Positions 9,271-16,914 of a DNA stretch of 64,000 nt are shown here, piece by piece. The notes below the pieces were generated by a model. That model worked only from the letters and a program-made list of their open reading frames with translations. It was not told where the DNA came from and searched no databases. Where the stretch lies: NCBI GenBank assembly GCA_035263025.1, contig DATFRR010000010.1, positions 1 through 64,000 on the forward strand, written 5' to 3'. The translations under genes and the position numbers were made by a program. How positions within the stretch are numbered: the first letter of the stretch is position 1; each line of letters starts with the position of its first letter. Source of the stretch: DASQPR01 sp035263025 (GTDB lineage Bacteria; Actinomycetota; Actinomycetes; Mycobacteriales; Micromonosporaceae).

Positions 9271-9353
9271 CGCCTCGTCGTCGACATCGGCCGGCACGTT
9301 GCGACGCCGACTCCGACATCGACGCCGACATCGACGCGGACTCGGGTCGGATC

Positions 9354-10844
9354 TCAGCGTTGCGCGGCCGCGACCGATATCTCCGCGTCCAGCCGCCCGA
9401 ACTCCAGACCGTCGCGTTGGACGGCGCCGCGGAAGAGCGCCGCATCCTTCGCGTAGTGCTGTCGTAGCCGCCACGGTGCACGGTCGCCTTGCAACGGCAG
9501 GAGATCCCGCGATCGCTGGAAATATCCCGAGGTCATTTCGATGAACGGGCCGGTAGCCATCGGCGCGGCGGGCAGCCGGGGGGTGACCGTCGCGTACCCG
9601 TTGCGCCGCATGTACTCGAGGATCCGGCAGACGTACCGGGCGACGAGGTCCACCTTCAACGTCCACGACGCGTTGGTGTAGCCGAGCGCGAACGCCATAT
9701 TCGGCACGGCGTCGAGCATCATTCCCTTGAACACGACGTGCTGCGGCACGTGCACGGCCGAACCGTCGACGGTCAGCTCGATCGCGCCCAACGGCAGGAG
9801 GTTCAGGCCGGTCGCCGTGACGATCACGTCGGCGTCCAGCGTCCGACCGGAGCGCAGCGACACACCCGTAGGCGTGAATGTGTCGACGTGATCGGTGACG
9901 ACGGACACCTTGCCCGACCGGATCGACGCGAACAAGTCGCCGTCCGGCACGACACACAACCGCTGATCCCACGGTTGGTACGCCGGCGTGAAGTGGGTGT
10001 CGACGTCGTACCCCGCCGGCAGGCTCCGCGTCACGCCCCGGCGAAGCAACGCGCGAGCGCGGTCCGGGTAGCGACGGAACAAGCGATACACGAGGGTGCC
10101 GAGCCGGATGTTCTTCCACCGCACCGCGGCGAATACCCGGTGCGCCGGCATCACCTTGCGCAACAACGCGGCGATGCCGTCCTGTGCTGGCAACGCGACG
10201 ACGTAGGACGGCGACCGCTGGAGCATCGTCACGTGCGCGGCGGTCTCGGCCAACGCCGGCACCAATGTCACCGCTGTTGCGCCGCTGCCGATCACGACGA
10301 TCCGCTTGCCGGCCGCGTCGAAGTTCGCCGGCCAGTGCTGTGGGTGGATGACCTCACCGGTGAACAGGTCCTCCCCCGACCAAGCCGGCGTGTAGCCCTC
10401 GTCGTAGCGGTAGTAGCCGGAGCAGAGATAAAGGAACCTGCACGTTTTCGTGGTCCGAACGCCAGAGCTCGTATCCTCGACGGTCACCGTCCAGCGGCCG
10501 TCCTCGCTCGTCCAGTCGGCTCCAGCCACGCGGGTGTGGTAGCGGATCTTCGCGTCCACGCCGTACGCCGTCGCGGTCTCGCGGACGTACCGCAGGATCT
10601 CATCGCCACCCACGATCGAGGCGGCACCGGTCCACGGCCGGAATGGATATCCGAGCGTGAACATGTCGGAGTCCGACCGGACGCCGGGATAGCGGAACAG
10701 GTCCCACGTCCCGCCACTCGATCCGCGTGCCTCGAGAATCTCGAACGAGGTGCCGGGCGCATCGGTCAGCAGCCGACAAGCGGCGCCGATCCCGGACAGA
10801 CCGGCGCCGACGATGAGCACGTCGACATGTTCTGGTGCGGCCAC
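9354..10844 (-). CDS. Flavin-containing Baeyer-Villiger-type monooxygenase
   Basis: 496 residues, GTG start after GGGAG. The FAD Rossmann motif GAGLSG is at 13-18, the EtaA-like RYPGVRSDSDMFTLGY segment follows, and the NADPH Rossmann motif GSGATA is at 186-191. The Baeyer-Villiger signature F-x-G-x3-H-x3-W-P fits at 161-172 (FTGEVIHPQHWP). Length and order match the EthA/phenylacetone-monooxygenase group, which inserts oxygen next to a ketone carbonyl (ester or lactone formation) using NADPH and O2. The substrate is unknown. It is a single gene; the ECF sigma gene starts ~215 bp away divergently. Confidence 0.9.
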   Translation of the reverse strand: MAAPEHVDVLIVGAGLSGIGAACRLLTDAPGTSFEILEARGSSGGTWDLFRYPGVRSDSDMFTLGYPFRPWTGAASIVGGDEILRYVRETATAYGVDAKIRYHTRVAGADWTSEDGRWTVTVEDTSSGVRTTKTCRFLYLCSGYYRYDEGYTPAWSGEDLFTGEVIHPQHWPANFDAAGKRIVVIGSGATAVTLVPALAETAAHVTMLQRSPSYVVALPAQDGIAALLRKVMPAHRVFAAVRWKNIRLGTLVYRLFRRYPDRARALLRRGVTRSLPAGYDVDTHFTPAYQPWDQRLCVVPDGDLFASIRSGKVSVVTDHVDTFTPTGVSLRSGRTLDADVIVTATGLNLLPLGAIELTVDGSAVHVPQHVVFKGMMLDAVPNMAFALGYTNASWTLKVDLVARYVCRILEYMRRNGYATVTPRLPAAPMATGPFIEMTSGYFQRSRDLLPLQGDRAPWRLRQHYAKDAALFRGAVQRDGLEFGRLDAEISVAAAQR

Positions 10845-11059
10845 GGGACTCCCTGTCGGTCGGTGAGCGAGATCTCCGCTCAGAATGACACCCGGGATGT
10901 GAGCGATTCAACACGTCTTCAGGTCGGCGAGGGTGGCGAGCAGATCGGGCGTACGCCGGTCTACGAAACCCCAGGTCATCCGCAGCGCAGCAGGATCCGA
11001 CACCCTTGGATTTCGCACTCGCGAGATCCGTTTGACGGTCTGCGCCCGTACATATCGGT

Positions 11060-11620
11060 GTGGAGGTCTCTGACGACGGGTTGCTCGCCGGTATGGCCGC
11101 GGGCGACGCGGAAGCGGCCACCGCGTTCGTCCGCCGGTACCAGTCGCGCGTTTTTGGTTTGGCACTGACCATCGTCGGCGTGCCAGCGATCGCCGAGGAG
11201 GTTGCGCAGGAGGCGTTCGTGCGTGCCTGGCGGTTTGCCGGCGGGTATGACGCACGGCGCGGCGGGGTCGCGACATGGCTGCTGTCGATCGCACGCAACG
11301 CCGCGATCGACGCGGTCCGGGTCACCCGGGATCGGCCGTACGACCCGGCCGTGTTGGCGGCGTTGCTCGCCAACTCGGACGGCGGGGATTCGGGACGGTA
11401 CGCCGACGACTGCGTCGAGGCGCAGCGGCTTCGTGACGCGCTCGCGTCCCTGCCCCACGAACAGGCCGTCGCGTTGGTATTGGCGGCGATGTACGGCATG
11501 ACGGCACGAGAAATCGCCCAGCGGGAATCGATTCCGCTAGGCACCGCGAAGACCCGCATCAGGCTGGGCCTTGCCCGGCTGCGCGACCAGCTCGAGGTGA
11601 GCGATGGACGAGACACCTGA
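11060..11620 (+). CDS. ECF-family RNA polymerase sigma factor
   Basis: 186 residues with sigma region 2 (about 20-90; IAEEVAQEAFVRAWRFAGGYDARRG and the WLLSIARNAAIDAVR core/-10 recognition helices) and region 4 (about 125-178; LPHEQAVALVLAAMYGMTAREIAQRESIPLGTAKTRIRLGLARLRDQL). There is no region 3 or fused C-terminal domain. The GTG at 11060 gives a normal ECF start. It overlaps the downstream anti-sigma gene by 17 bases, the usual sign of a cognate pair. Confidence 0.93.
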   Translation: MEVSDDGLLAGMAAGDAEAATAFVRRYQSRVFGLALTIVGVPAIAEEVAQEAFVRAWRFAGGYDARRGGVATWLLSIARNAAIDAVRVTRDRPYDPAVLAALLANSDGGDSGRYADDCVEAQRLRDALASLPHEQAVALVLAAMYGMTAREIAQRESIPLGTAKTRIRLGLARLRDQLEVSDGRDT

Positions 11621-12371
11621 CTGCGAGGCGGTGCGACCGCTGCTGGAAGAGTTGGCGACCGGCGCCGTGACCGGACACGATCGGGCGTTCGCGTTGATGC
11701 ACGTCGCGCACTGCGACCGGTGCCGGCGTGAGCTGACCGAGCTCACCCGCGTCGCAGATGATCTGCTCCTGCTCGCACCACGACGCGAGCCGCCGGCCGG
11801 CTTTGACGCGGCGGTAGCGCGGCGTCTCGCCACGTTGACGGACCGATCGTCGAGGTGGGCGAGTTGGCGGCGATGGGCGCCCGCCGGCCGTGGCGCGGTG
11901 GCGCGTACGAGCGGCCTCGGCGCCTTGTCCGAACGCGGTGCGGTTCGGCGAACCAGGCCCGCGCTGCGTCTCGCCGCGGCCGCGGTCATGTTGCTGATCG
12001 CCGCGGCCGCCGGCGCAGGGATCACGTACTGGCAGGGCGCGGCGGACCGCCGGCTCGCCGCACAAGTTGGTACGGCTGCCTCGCTGTTCCCACGCGCTGT
12101 GCCGATCACCGGCCCGTCCAACGCCGTCGTCGGCCACGTCTTCCTCTACAACGGTTCGCCCTCGTGGGCGACGGTCGAGTTAACCAGCGCGCCGGAGTCC
12201 GGCGACTACGCGATGACGGTTGTCGCCACCGACGGACAGCGCTACCCGGAAGGCGTCTGTACGGTCACCGGCCAGCGTGGCATCTCCTCATACCCGCTTC
12301 CGGTCCCGCTCGCCCAGATCGCGGCGATCGATCTGACCCGTCCCGGCATAGCGCTGACCGGACATCCGTGA
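11604..12371 (+). CDS. Zinc-binding transmembrane anti-sigma factor
   Basis: 255 residues. The N-terminal zinc-containing anti-sigma domain has the H33-x3-C37-x2-C40 signature. One membrane helix follows at about 118-143 (ALRLAAAAVMLLIAAAAGAGITYW), then a ~110-residue extracytoplasmic sensor region. It is expected to hold the upstream ECF sigma at the membrane until a signal or proteolysis releases it. The 17-bp overlap with the sigma gene implies coupled translation. The next gene, a secreted-repeat lipoprotein, is probably a regulon member. Confidence 0.9.
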   Translation: MDETPDCEAVRPLLEELATGAVTGHDRAFALMHVAHCDRCRRELTELTRVADDLLLLAPRREPPAGFDAAVARRLATLTDRSSRWASWRRWAPAGRGAVARTSGLGALSERGAVRRTRPALRLAAAAVMLLIAAAAGAGITYWQGAADRRLAAQVGTAASLFPRAVPITGPSNAVVGHVFLYNGSPSWATVELTSAPESGDYAMTVVATDGQRYPEGVCTVTGQRGISSYPLPVPLAQIAAIDLTRPGIALTGHP

Positions 12372-12447
12372 CGCCCAATGAATCCCGTCGACGGTCCGCG
12401 GCCGTAATACCGGTCAGGTACCAAACAACGCAGACGGAGGACATCAC

Positions 12448-12966
12448 ATGTCATGGCAGAAACTCATGGCGCTGGCTGGGATCGGCGTCGTGTTGACGGT
12501 GTCGGGTTGCGCGGCCGGCTCCGGTGGTCAGGCCGGCGCAGCCGCGCCGGGCGGCTCGGCGACCACAGTGTCCATGCGGAACGTCACCGGAGTGGGTTCC
12601 GCATTGGTCGATAGCGCAGGTGAAACGCTCTACTTCTCTGATGTCGAGAGCACGGGTACGGTCCGGTGCCTTGACGCGTGTCTGCACTTCTGGAAGCCGC
12701 TCACGGTCGACCAGGGTGTGACACCGACCGCCGCGACGGGAGTGGCCGGCACCCTTGCCACGATCACGCGGCCGGACGGTCCGACGCAGGTGACACTCGA
12801 CGGCAAGCCGCTCTACACGTTCTCCCTCGACGGCGGCGCCGGTCAGGCGAAGGGCAACGGCTTCACCGACAGCTTCGACGGCACGCAGTTCCGTTGGCAG
12901 GCGGCGACCGCCTCGGGTGCGGCGCCGACGGCTTCCGCTACCGACGGCAATGGGTACGGCTACTGA
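12448..12966 (+). CDS. Lipoprotein with secreted repeats of unknown function (Lipoprotein_15/PF03640-like)
   Basis: 172 residues. A signal peptide ends in a lipobox, LTVSGC with Cys21. Two copies of the actinobacterial secreted repeat follow: SALVDSAGETLYFSDVE... and VTLDGKPLYTFSLDGG..., with two conserved Cys in RCLDACLHFWKPL. The ribosome-binding site is GGAGGA before ATG. The family is common in actinobacteria, often near ECF sigma/anti-sigma genes; its biochemical role is unknown. It sits 76 bp downstream of the anti-sigma gene in the same direction. Confidence 0.85.
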   Translation: MSWQKLMALAGIGVVLTVSGCAAGSGGQAGAAAPGGSATTVSMRNVTGVGSALVDSAGETLYFSDVESTGTVRCLDACLHFWKPLTVDQGVTPTAATGVAGTLATITRPDGPTQVTLDGKPLYTFSLDGGAGQAKGNGFTDSFDGTQFRWQAATASGAAPTASATDGNGYGY

Positions 12967-12976
12967 CGGTTCGTCG

Positions 12977-13189
12977 GTGTCGCGGCCGGCGTGGTGTCCC
13001 GCACGCCAGCCGTGCCGCCGGTGGCGCTTCGATGCGGCCGTCTACGTACTAGGCGCGCTGGCGCCCGCCGAACGGCACGCGTACGAGGAGCACTTGCAGC
13101 AGTGCCCGGACTGCCTCGACGACGTGACGCAGATCGCGGCGATGCCCGGGCTCCTGCGTCGGTTGTCGGCCGGTGACGTGCCGACGTGA
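12977..13189 (+). CDS. Short zf-HC2 anti-sigma-like protein without membrane anchor
   Basis: 70 residues from the GTG at 12977; an upstream ATG at 12917 would overlap the lipoprotein gene. The core (RFDAAVYVLGALAPAERHAYEEHL, then CPDCLDDV) is the N-terminal helix-loop-helix and zinc knuckle H39-x3-C43-x2-C46 of RskA/zf-HC2 anti-sigma factors, but the protein stops at residue 70 with no membrane helix. It may be a soluble anti-sigma or a truncated remnant. It is 11 bp behind the lipoprotein gene and so probably in the same operon. No second sigma gene is nearby. Confidence 0.6.
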   Translation: MSRPAWCPARQPCRRWRFDAAVYVLGALAPAERHAYEEHLQQCPDCLDDVTQIAAMPGLLRRLSAGDVPT

Positions 13190-13299
13190 GCGGGTTTGGA
13201 TCGGCTCCGCACGGCATCGTCGGCATGTCACACCATCCAGCCGGCCCGGGAACGGACAATGGCCGGAAGGTTGATCGAAGCCATTCTCCGAGGGGGACG

Positions 13300-13650
13300 A
13301 TGCAGATGGGTGACGAAACGCGCGCGGTTATCCAGCGCTTCCACGACGCGTTCAATGCTCATGACCTAGACGCGTTGGCGGACCTGTGGAGCGACGACTG
13401 TGTGTTCGAAGACACCACACCGCCGGACGGCAGCCGGCATGTTGGTCGGGAGCGCGTACTTCAGGCGTGCCGGGACTTCTTCGCGCAGTCACCGAACGCG
13501 CATTTCGATATCGAGGATGTGGTCACCGTCGGCGACCGGGGGTTCGTCAGGTGGCGGTACGAGTGGGCTGACGGGCACGTACGCGGCGTCGATGTGATGC
13601 GGGTTCGGGATGGCAAGGTGTCCGAGAGTTTCGCGTACGTAAAGGGCTGA
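13300..13650 (+). CDS. SnoaL-like nuclear transport factor 2-fold protein
   Basis: 116 residues with the SnoaL/NTF2 pattern: IQRFHDAFNAHDLDALADLWSDDCVFEDTTPPDG, GRERVLQACRDFF, DIEDVVTVGDRGFVRWRYEW and GVDVMRVRDGKVSESFAYVKG. The fold forms a cone-shaped pocket used for isomerisation, hydrolysis or simple binding. The ATG at 13300 follows GAGGGGGA. The open frame extends upstream to 13186, but the extra residues do not look like this family. It is convergent with the pentapeptide-DinB gene. Confidence 0.8.
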   Translation: MQMGDETRAVIQRFHDAFNAHDLDALADLWSDDCVFEDTTPPDGSRHVGRERVLQACRDFFAQSPNAHFDIEDVVTVGDRGFVRWRYEWADGHVRGVDVMRVRDGKVSESFAYVKG

Positions 13651-13691
13651 GCCGCCACGCCGAGCGTCTGCGGGTGGGCGTCACCGGCTCA
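13648..13691. terminator. Probable bidirectional hairpin between convergent genes
   Basis: The arms TGAGCCG (13648-13654) and CGGCTCA (13685-13691) pair perfectly. An inner ACGCC/GGCGT helix (13657-13661 with 13677-13681) sits inside a small internal loop. The outer arms contain the stop regions of both convergent genes (13650 on +, 13689 on -). Confidence 0.45.
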
Positions 13692-14444
13692 GGCCTCGGT
13701 TGCCTCGATCGCGTCGAGGTCGCGAACCGCGTAGCGGTGGTGCTCCCACTCCTCTTCGAGGATCGTGTGGAGGCACGACAGGGTGGTCTCCGGGTAATCG
13801 GGTGCCCACGGGTTCGTACGCGCCACCGCCAGCTCGTCCGACGTGACGGTCGCCAGGAAGTCGTGCATCATCGCGACGCGACCCGCCCGGGCCTCCAGTA
13901 CGTCGGCGTATGCGGGCGTACCCGTCACGAAGATTGACATGTCCAAGCCGTCCCGGTCGGCACCGGCGTTTGGTTGCCCGATCGGGTGGTACGGCTGCTC
14001 GAGTCCGAGGATCGCGCGGCCCAGCCACGTGTCGGTGGCCATGACCAGGTGCCGCAGCGTCTGCGCGAATGACCACTCGCCACCCACTGAAACGTCGACC
14101 GTGCCGGCCGGCATCGCCGCGACGCGCTCGAGCGTTTCCGCCCATGTGCGCTGGAGCGCCGCCCAGGCCGCGCGCAGACCGTCCGGGTCTGCGGCGCGTC
14201 GTTCGGCACGGCCGGGAAAGCGGCGGTTGAGTTCGGCGTCGACGAACGGGGCCACGTCGACGCCGTTGACGCGCAAGACGTTCTCGCCTTCCAACAGCCA
14301 CGGCGCGTCGATGTCCGCCCCTGATACGTCAACCGCGCGCATCACGATGTCGGACAGGTCGGATCCGACGAAGCGGGCGCCACGAAGGTCCACGCCAACG
14401 AAGTGCGCTCCCTGCAGGTCATCGGCTCGGGTGAAGTTCGCCAT
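13689..14444 (-). CDS. Pentapeptide-repeat / DinB-like fusion protein
   Basis: 251 residues. About 1-50 show an A(D/N)LxG-like pentapeptide pattern (ADDLQGAHFVGVDLRGARFV, then SDLSDI, VDVSGADI), too short for a full quadrilateral helix. About 65-240 form a DinB-like four-helix bundle with HLVMATDTWL, a long first helix (LRAAWAALQRTWAETLERV) and EEEWEHHRYAVRDL. The histidines at HLV and EWEHHR are the usual metal ligands. AAAGGAG lies in front of the ATG. The function is unknown; DinB proteins include mycothiol-dependent enzymes and stress proteins. Confidence 0.8.
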   Translation of the reverse strand: MANFTRADDLQGAHFVGVDLRGARFVGSDLSDIVMRAVDVSGADIDAPWLLEGENVLRVNGVDVAPFVDAELNRRFPGRAERRAADPDGLRAAWAALQRTWAETLERVAAMPAGTVDVSVGGEWSFAQTLRHLVMATDTWLGRAILGLEQPYHPIGQPNAGADRDGLDMSIFVTGTPAYADVLEARAGRVAMMHDFLATVTSDELAVARTNPWAPDYPETTLSCLHTILEEEWEHHRYAVRDLDAIEATEA

Positions 14445-14826
14445 GACGTCTCCTTTGTCGAGCGCGGCGGCCGGCGCACGCTAGCCGCTGAAGCGGGCAC
14501 GAGTTGGCATTGTCCTAAACGATGCGCACCGCTGTCGACCTCGGCGATGCGTCATGTTCGGCGCGGTCCGGGCGGTGACCTGGCGAAGATCACGTGGGCG
14601 AACCGTCATTGATCACGAGCCTGGCGCGACCGGCACCGTTGTGACTGATGTGCCGGACGGGGGTCACGCTCACCGTTGTCAAATGTGGCCGGCTTAGCGC
14701 CGGATGCCGCGGCGCACGCACACGCGACAGGCACATTCAGCGTTCGACTGAGGTGGCTGGCTACGCCGTCTAGCGTTGATCGAATTGAACGAACTTCCGA
14801 CACGGAGCCGTGAGGCGGGGTGAAGC
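14445..14826. other. Intergenic region without a recognised gene
   Basis: 382 bp between the divergent pentapeptide-DinB and FAD-oxidase genes. No ORF here has coding character. The only structure I see is an imperfect direct repeat (caccgttgtgactgatgtg and caccgttgtcaaatgtgg, about 14635-14690) and a small CCGGC/GCCGG palindrome near 14690-14703. It must hold both divergent promoters, but I cannot place them with confidence. Confidence 0.5.
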
Positions 14827-16197
14827 ATGGCCAGATCGACGATCGGACAGCTGCAGGAACGAGTCGCCGGCCACGTAATCGCTGCGGGGGACTCCGGATA
14901 TGACGCCGCACGCGTGGTCCACAACGGCATGATCGACCGTCATCCTCGGGCGGTAGTGCGTTGCACGAACGTAGACGATGTCAGAGCGACCGTCATCTAC
15001 GCGCGGGAGCACGGTCTCGAGGTCGCGATCCGCGGTGGCGGACACAGCGTGCCTGGTTTTGGAACCGTCGACGACGGCCTGGTCATTGACTTGTCAGGCA
15101 TGCGCAAGGTCACAGTGGACGCTCGGGCTCAAACCGCTCGTGCCGAGGGCGGTGCCACGTGGGGCGACTTCAACGACGCGACCGGTGCACACGGCCTTGC
15201 CACCACCGGTGGAATCATCTCGACGACGGGCGTGGGCGGACTGACCCTGGGTGGCGGAATCGGCTATCTGGCCCGGGGTTTGGGACTGTCGTGCGACAAC
15301 CTCATATCGGCGGAAGTCGTGACCGCGGACGGGCAGCGGGTGATCGCAAGCGACACAGAACACGAAGACCTGTTCTGGGCACTTCGCGGCGGCGGCGGCA
15401 ACTTCGGCGTGGTCACCACGCTTGAGTTTCGGCTCAGTCCGATCGCCAACATTTACGGTGGTCCGATCTTCTTCGAGCTTGACCACATCCAGGATGTCTT
15501 GCACTTCTACCGGGACTTCATCGCCGACGCGCCCGAGCAGTACGGCGGATTCCCGGCATTCCAGATCGCTCCGCCGCTGCCGTTCATCCCGGAGAATCGC
15601 CACGGCGAACCGTTCATCGCGATGGTCAACTGCTGGTCGGGACCACCCGAGCAAGGCGAGCAATTGATCCAGCAAGTTCGGTCGATCGCACCGCCGGTCG
15701 CGGAGATGATCGGCCTGATGCCCTACCCGGAGCTCAACAGCGCATTCGACGCGCTCGTCCCGCCGGGGCTGCAGCACTACTGGAAGGCCAACTTCGTCAC
15801 CGACCTCACCGACGCGATGATCGACGCGCACATGCAGCACGGGCCGAACGTGCCGGCGGTGAACTCGACCGTACACATCTACCCGATCAATGGCGCGTGC
15901 CACCGGGTCCCGGCCGACGCGACCGCGTTCGCCTACCGCGATGCCAACTTCGCGACGGTGATCGCCGGCATGTGGCCGGAGCCCGCCGACAACGAGGCCA
16001 ACATCGGATGGGTACGCGACTACTACGACGCCACGGCGCCGCTGTCAGAAGATGGTGGCTACGTGAACTTCATGGCCGGCGACGACCAGGGCCGCATCCG
16101 AGACAACTACCGCGGCAACTACGCGCGCCTGGTTGACGTGAAGCGCACGTACGACCCGGACAACTTCTTCCACCTCAACCAGAACATTCAGCCGTAG
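14827..16197 (+). CDS. FAD-linked oxidase (berberine-bridge-enzyme type)
   Basis: 456 residues. The PCMH-type FAD domain (about 35-210) carries RGGGHSVPG, with H73 the expected 8-alpha-histidyl FAD attachment site. GVGGLTLGGGIGYLARGLGLSCDN and LRGGGGNFGVVT follow. The C-terminal BBE segment (YRGNYARLVDVKRTYDPDNFFHLNQNI) is complete. The second covalent cysteine of bicovalent family members is absent from TTGGIISTTGVGG, so a single FAD link is predicted. Such enzymes oxidise sugars, alcohols or alkaloid-like compounds with O2; the substrate is unknown. A GAGGCGGGGTGA sequence precedes the ATG. Monocistronic, with a strong hairpin after its stop. Confidence 0.88.
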   Translation: MARSTIGQLQERVAGHVIAAGDSGYDAARVVHNGMIDRHPRAVVRCTNVDDVRATVIYAREHGLEVAIRGGGHSVPGFGTVDDGLVIDLSGMRKVTVDARAQTARAEGGATWGDFNDATGAHGLATTGGIISTTGVGGLTLGGGIGYLARGLGLSCDNLISAEVVTADGQRVIASDTEHEDLFWALRGGGGNFGVVTTLEFRLSPIANIYGGPIFFELDHIQDVLHFYRDFIADAPEQYGGFPAFQIAPPLPFIPENRHGEPFIAMVNCWSGPPEQGEQLIQQVRSIAPPVAEMIGLMPYPELNSAFDALVPPGLQHYWKANFVTDLTDAMIDAHMQHGPNVPAVNSTVHIYPINGACHRVPADATAFAYRDANFATVIAGMWPEPADNEANIGWVRDYYDATAPLSEDGGYVNFMAGDDQGRIRDNYRGNYARLVDVKRTYDPDNFFHLNQNIQP

Positions 16198-16214
16198 CGC
16201 GACGCCGAGCGACA

Positions 16215-16254
16215 AAGGTGGCCGGCCGCCGAACCAGCGGCCGGCCGCCACCTT
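16215..16254. terminator. Bidirectional GC-rich hairpin
   Basis: Outer arms AAGGTGG/CCACCTT and inner arms CCGGCCGC/GCGGCCGG form a 15-bp stem with a 3-nt bulge (16245-16247) and a 7-nt loop (16230-16236). It lies between the convergent FAD-oxidase and LapA-like genes. Confidence 0.75.
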
Positions 16255-16256
16255 GC

Positions 16257-16538
16257 TCAGTCCCGACGGGCCTGGCGGCGTTCCTTGCGGCGGCGATGCC
16301 GGCGCATCACGCCGAGCCCGAACCAGACGATCGCGCCCAACACCGCGGAGATCAGCGTCAGCAGCCACAACGGCAAGGTGAACGCCCAGACCAGGAAGTG
16401 AAGACGCACGCGGGTCGAGTTCTGGATCATGAAGATGACCAGCAATGCCGCCCCGCTGAGCGAGGCGATCGCGCCGCCGCTGAGCCGGCGTCGTTCGGCC
16501 GTGGCAACCGCACCATCGCTGGGGCGCTCCTGGCTCAT
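16257..16538 (-). CDS. LapA-domain (DUF1049) small membrane protein
   Basis: 93 residues from the ATG at 16538, chosen because GAGGGGG lies six bases before it; a longer frame runs to 16601. Two membrane helices (about 24-40 and 51-76) flank the IQNSTRVRLHFLVW segment typical of the LapA/YciS group. A strongly basic tail follows (RRHRRRKERRQARRD). Proteobacterial relatives take part in lipopolysaccharide assembly; actinobacterial ones are uncharacterised. Confidence 0.75.
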   Translation of the reverse strand: MSQERPSDGAVATAERRRLSGGAIASLSGAALLVIFMIQNSTRVRLHFLVWAFTLPLWLLTLISAVLGAIVWFGLGVMRRHRRRKERRQARRD

Positions 16539-16601
16539 CACCGCCCCCTCGGACGATCGGGACCACGCAGGCACGTGGACCTCATGTCGAGATCGTTTCA
16601 T

Positions 16602-16914
16602 GTATTCATGAGCGGTGTGCCGAAAGCCACCTGCCGGTCACGGTTAGCGCCGAAGACATGATGTAGCCGAGCGGTTCTCCGAGCCGTCTGGCCTGGCGCT
16701 ATGCACGGCGATTGGACATTCGACCCGCCCGAGACCTAGTCAACGTCGGTCGGCGTTGACAAGGTTGTACTCATGTGCGGTGCCGACGGGCGCTCACACG
16801 TGCAGCAGCGCCGGCACGAAATCGTCGGAGTGACGTGGTAGCAATCGCGGTGACCGCAATTGAGGTCGCTGGCAAACAGCGTCACTAGATCACGACTGGG
16901 GAAGAGGACTAACC
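16602..16914. other. Intergenic region holding an inverted repeat
   Basis: 313 bp between the divergent LapA-like and BNR genes. No coding sequence is supported. The notable content is the inverted repeat at 16739-16760, annotated separately. GGGGAAGAG, just before the ATG at 16915, is the BNR gene's ribosome-binding site. Confidence 0.5.
16739..16760. promoter_or_regulatory. Inverted repeat overlapping a TTGACA box
   Basis: Perfect 7-bp arms GTCAACG (16739-16745) and CGTTGAC (16754-16760) are separated by eight bases. The right arm continues into TTGACA (16756-16761), a perfect -35 hexamer, but no convincing -10 follows at 17 bp. The site is ~155 bp upstream of the BNR gene and could be an operator. 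The evidence is the symmetry only. Confidence 0.4.

Noticed and set aside
9313..9336. 12-bp repeat ccgacatcgacg x2 near the monooxygenase stop
   Set aside because: Only two units of a common GC-rich dinucleotide-like pattern; no likely function.
9489..11168. A ~560-codon open frame opposite the monooxygenase and into the sigma gene
   Set aside because: Translation is Arg/His/Val-rich without any family pattern and spans two well-supported genes; a GC-bias artefact.
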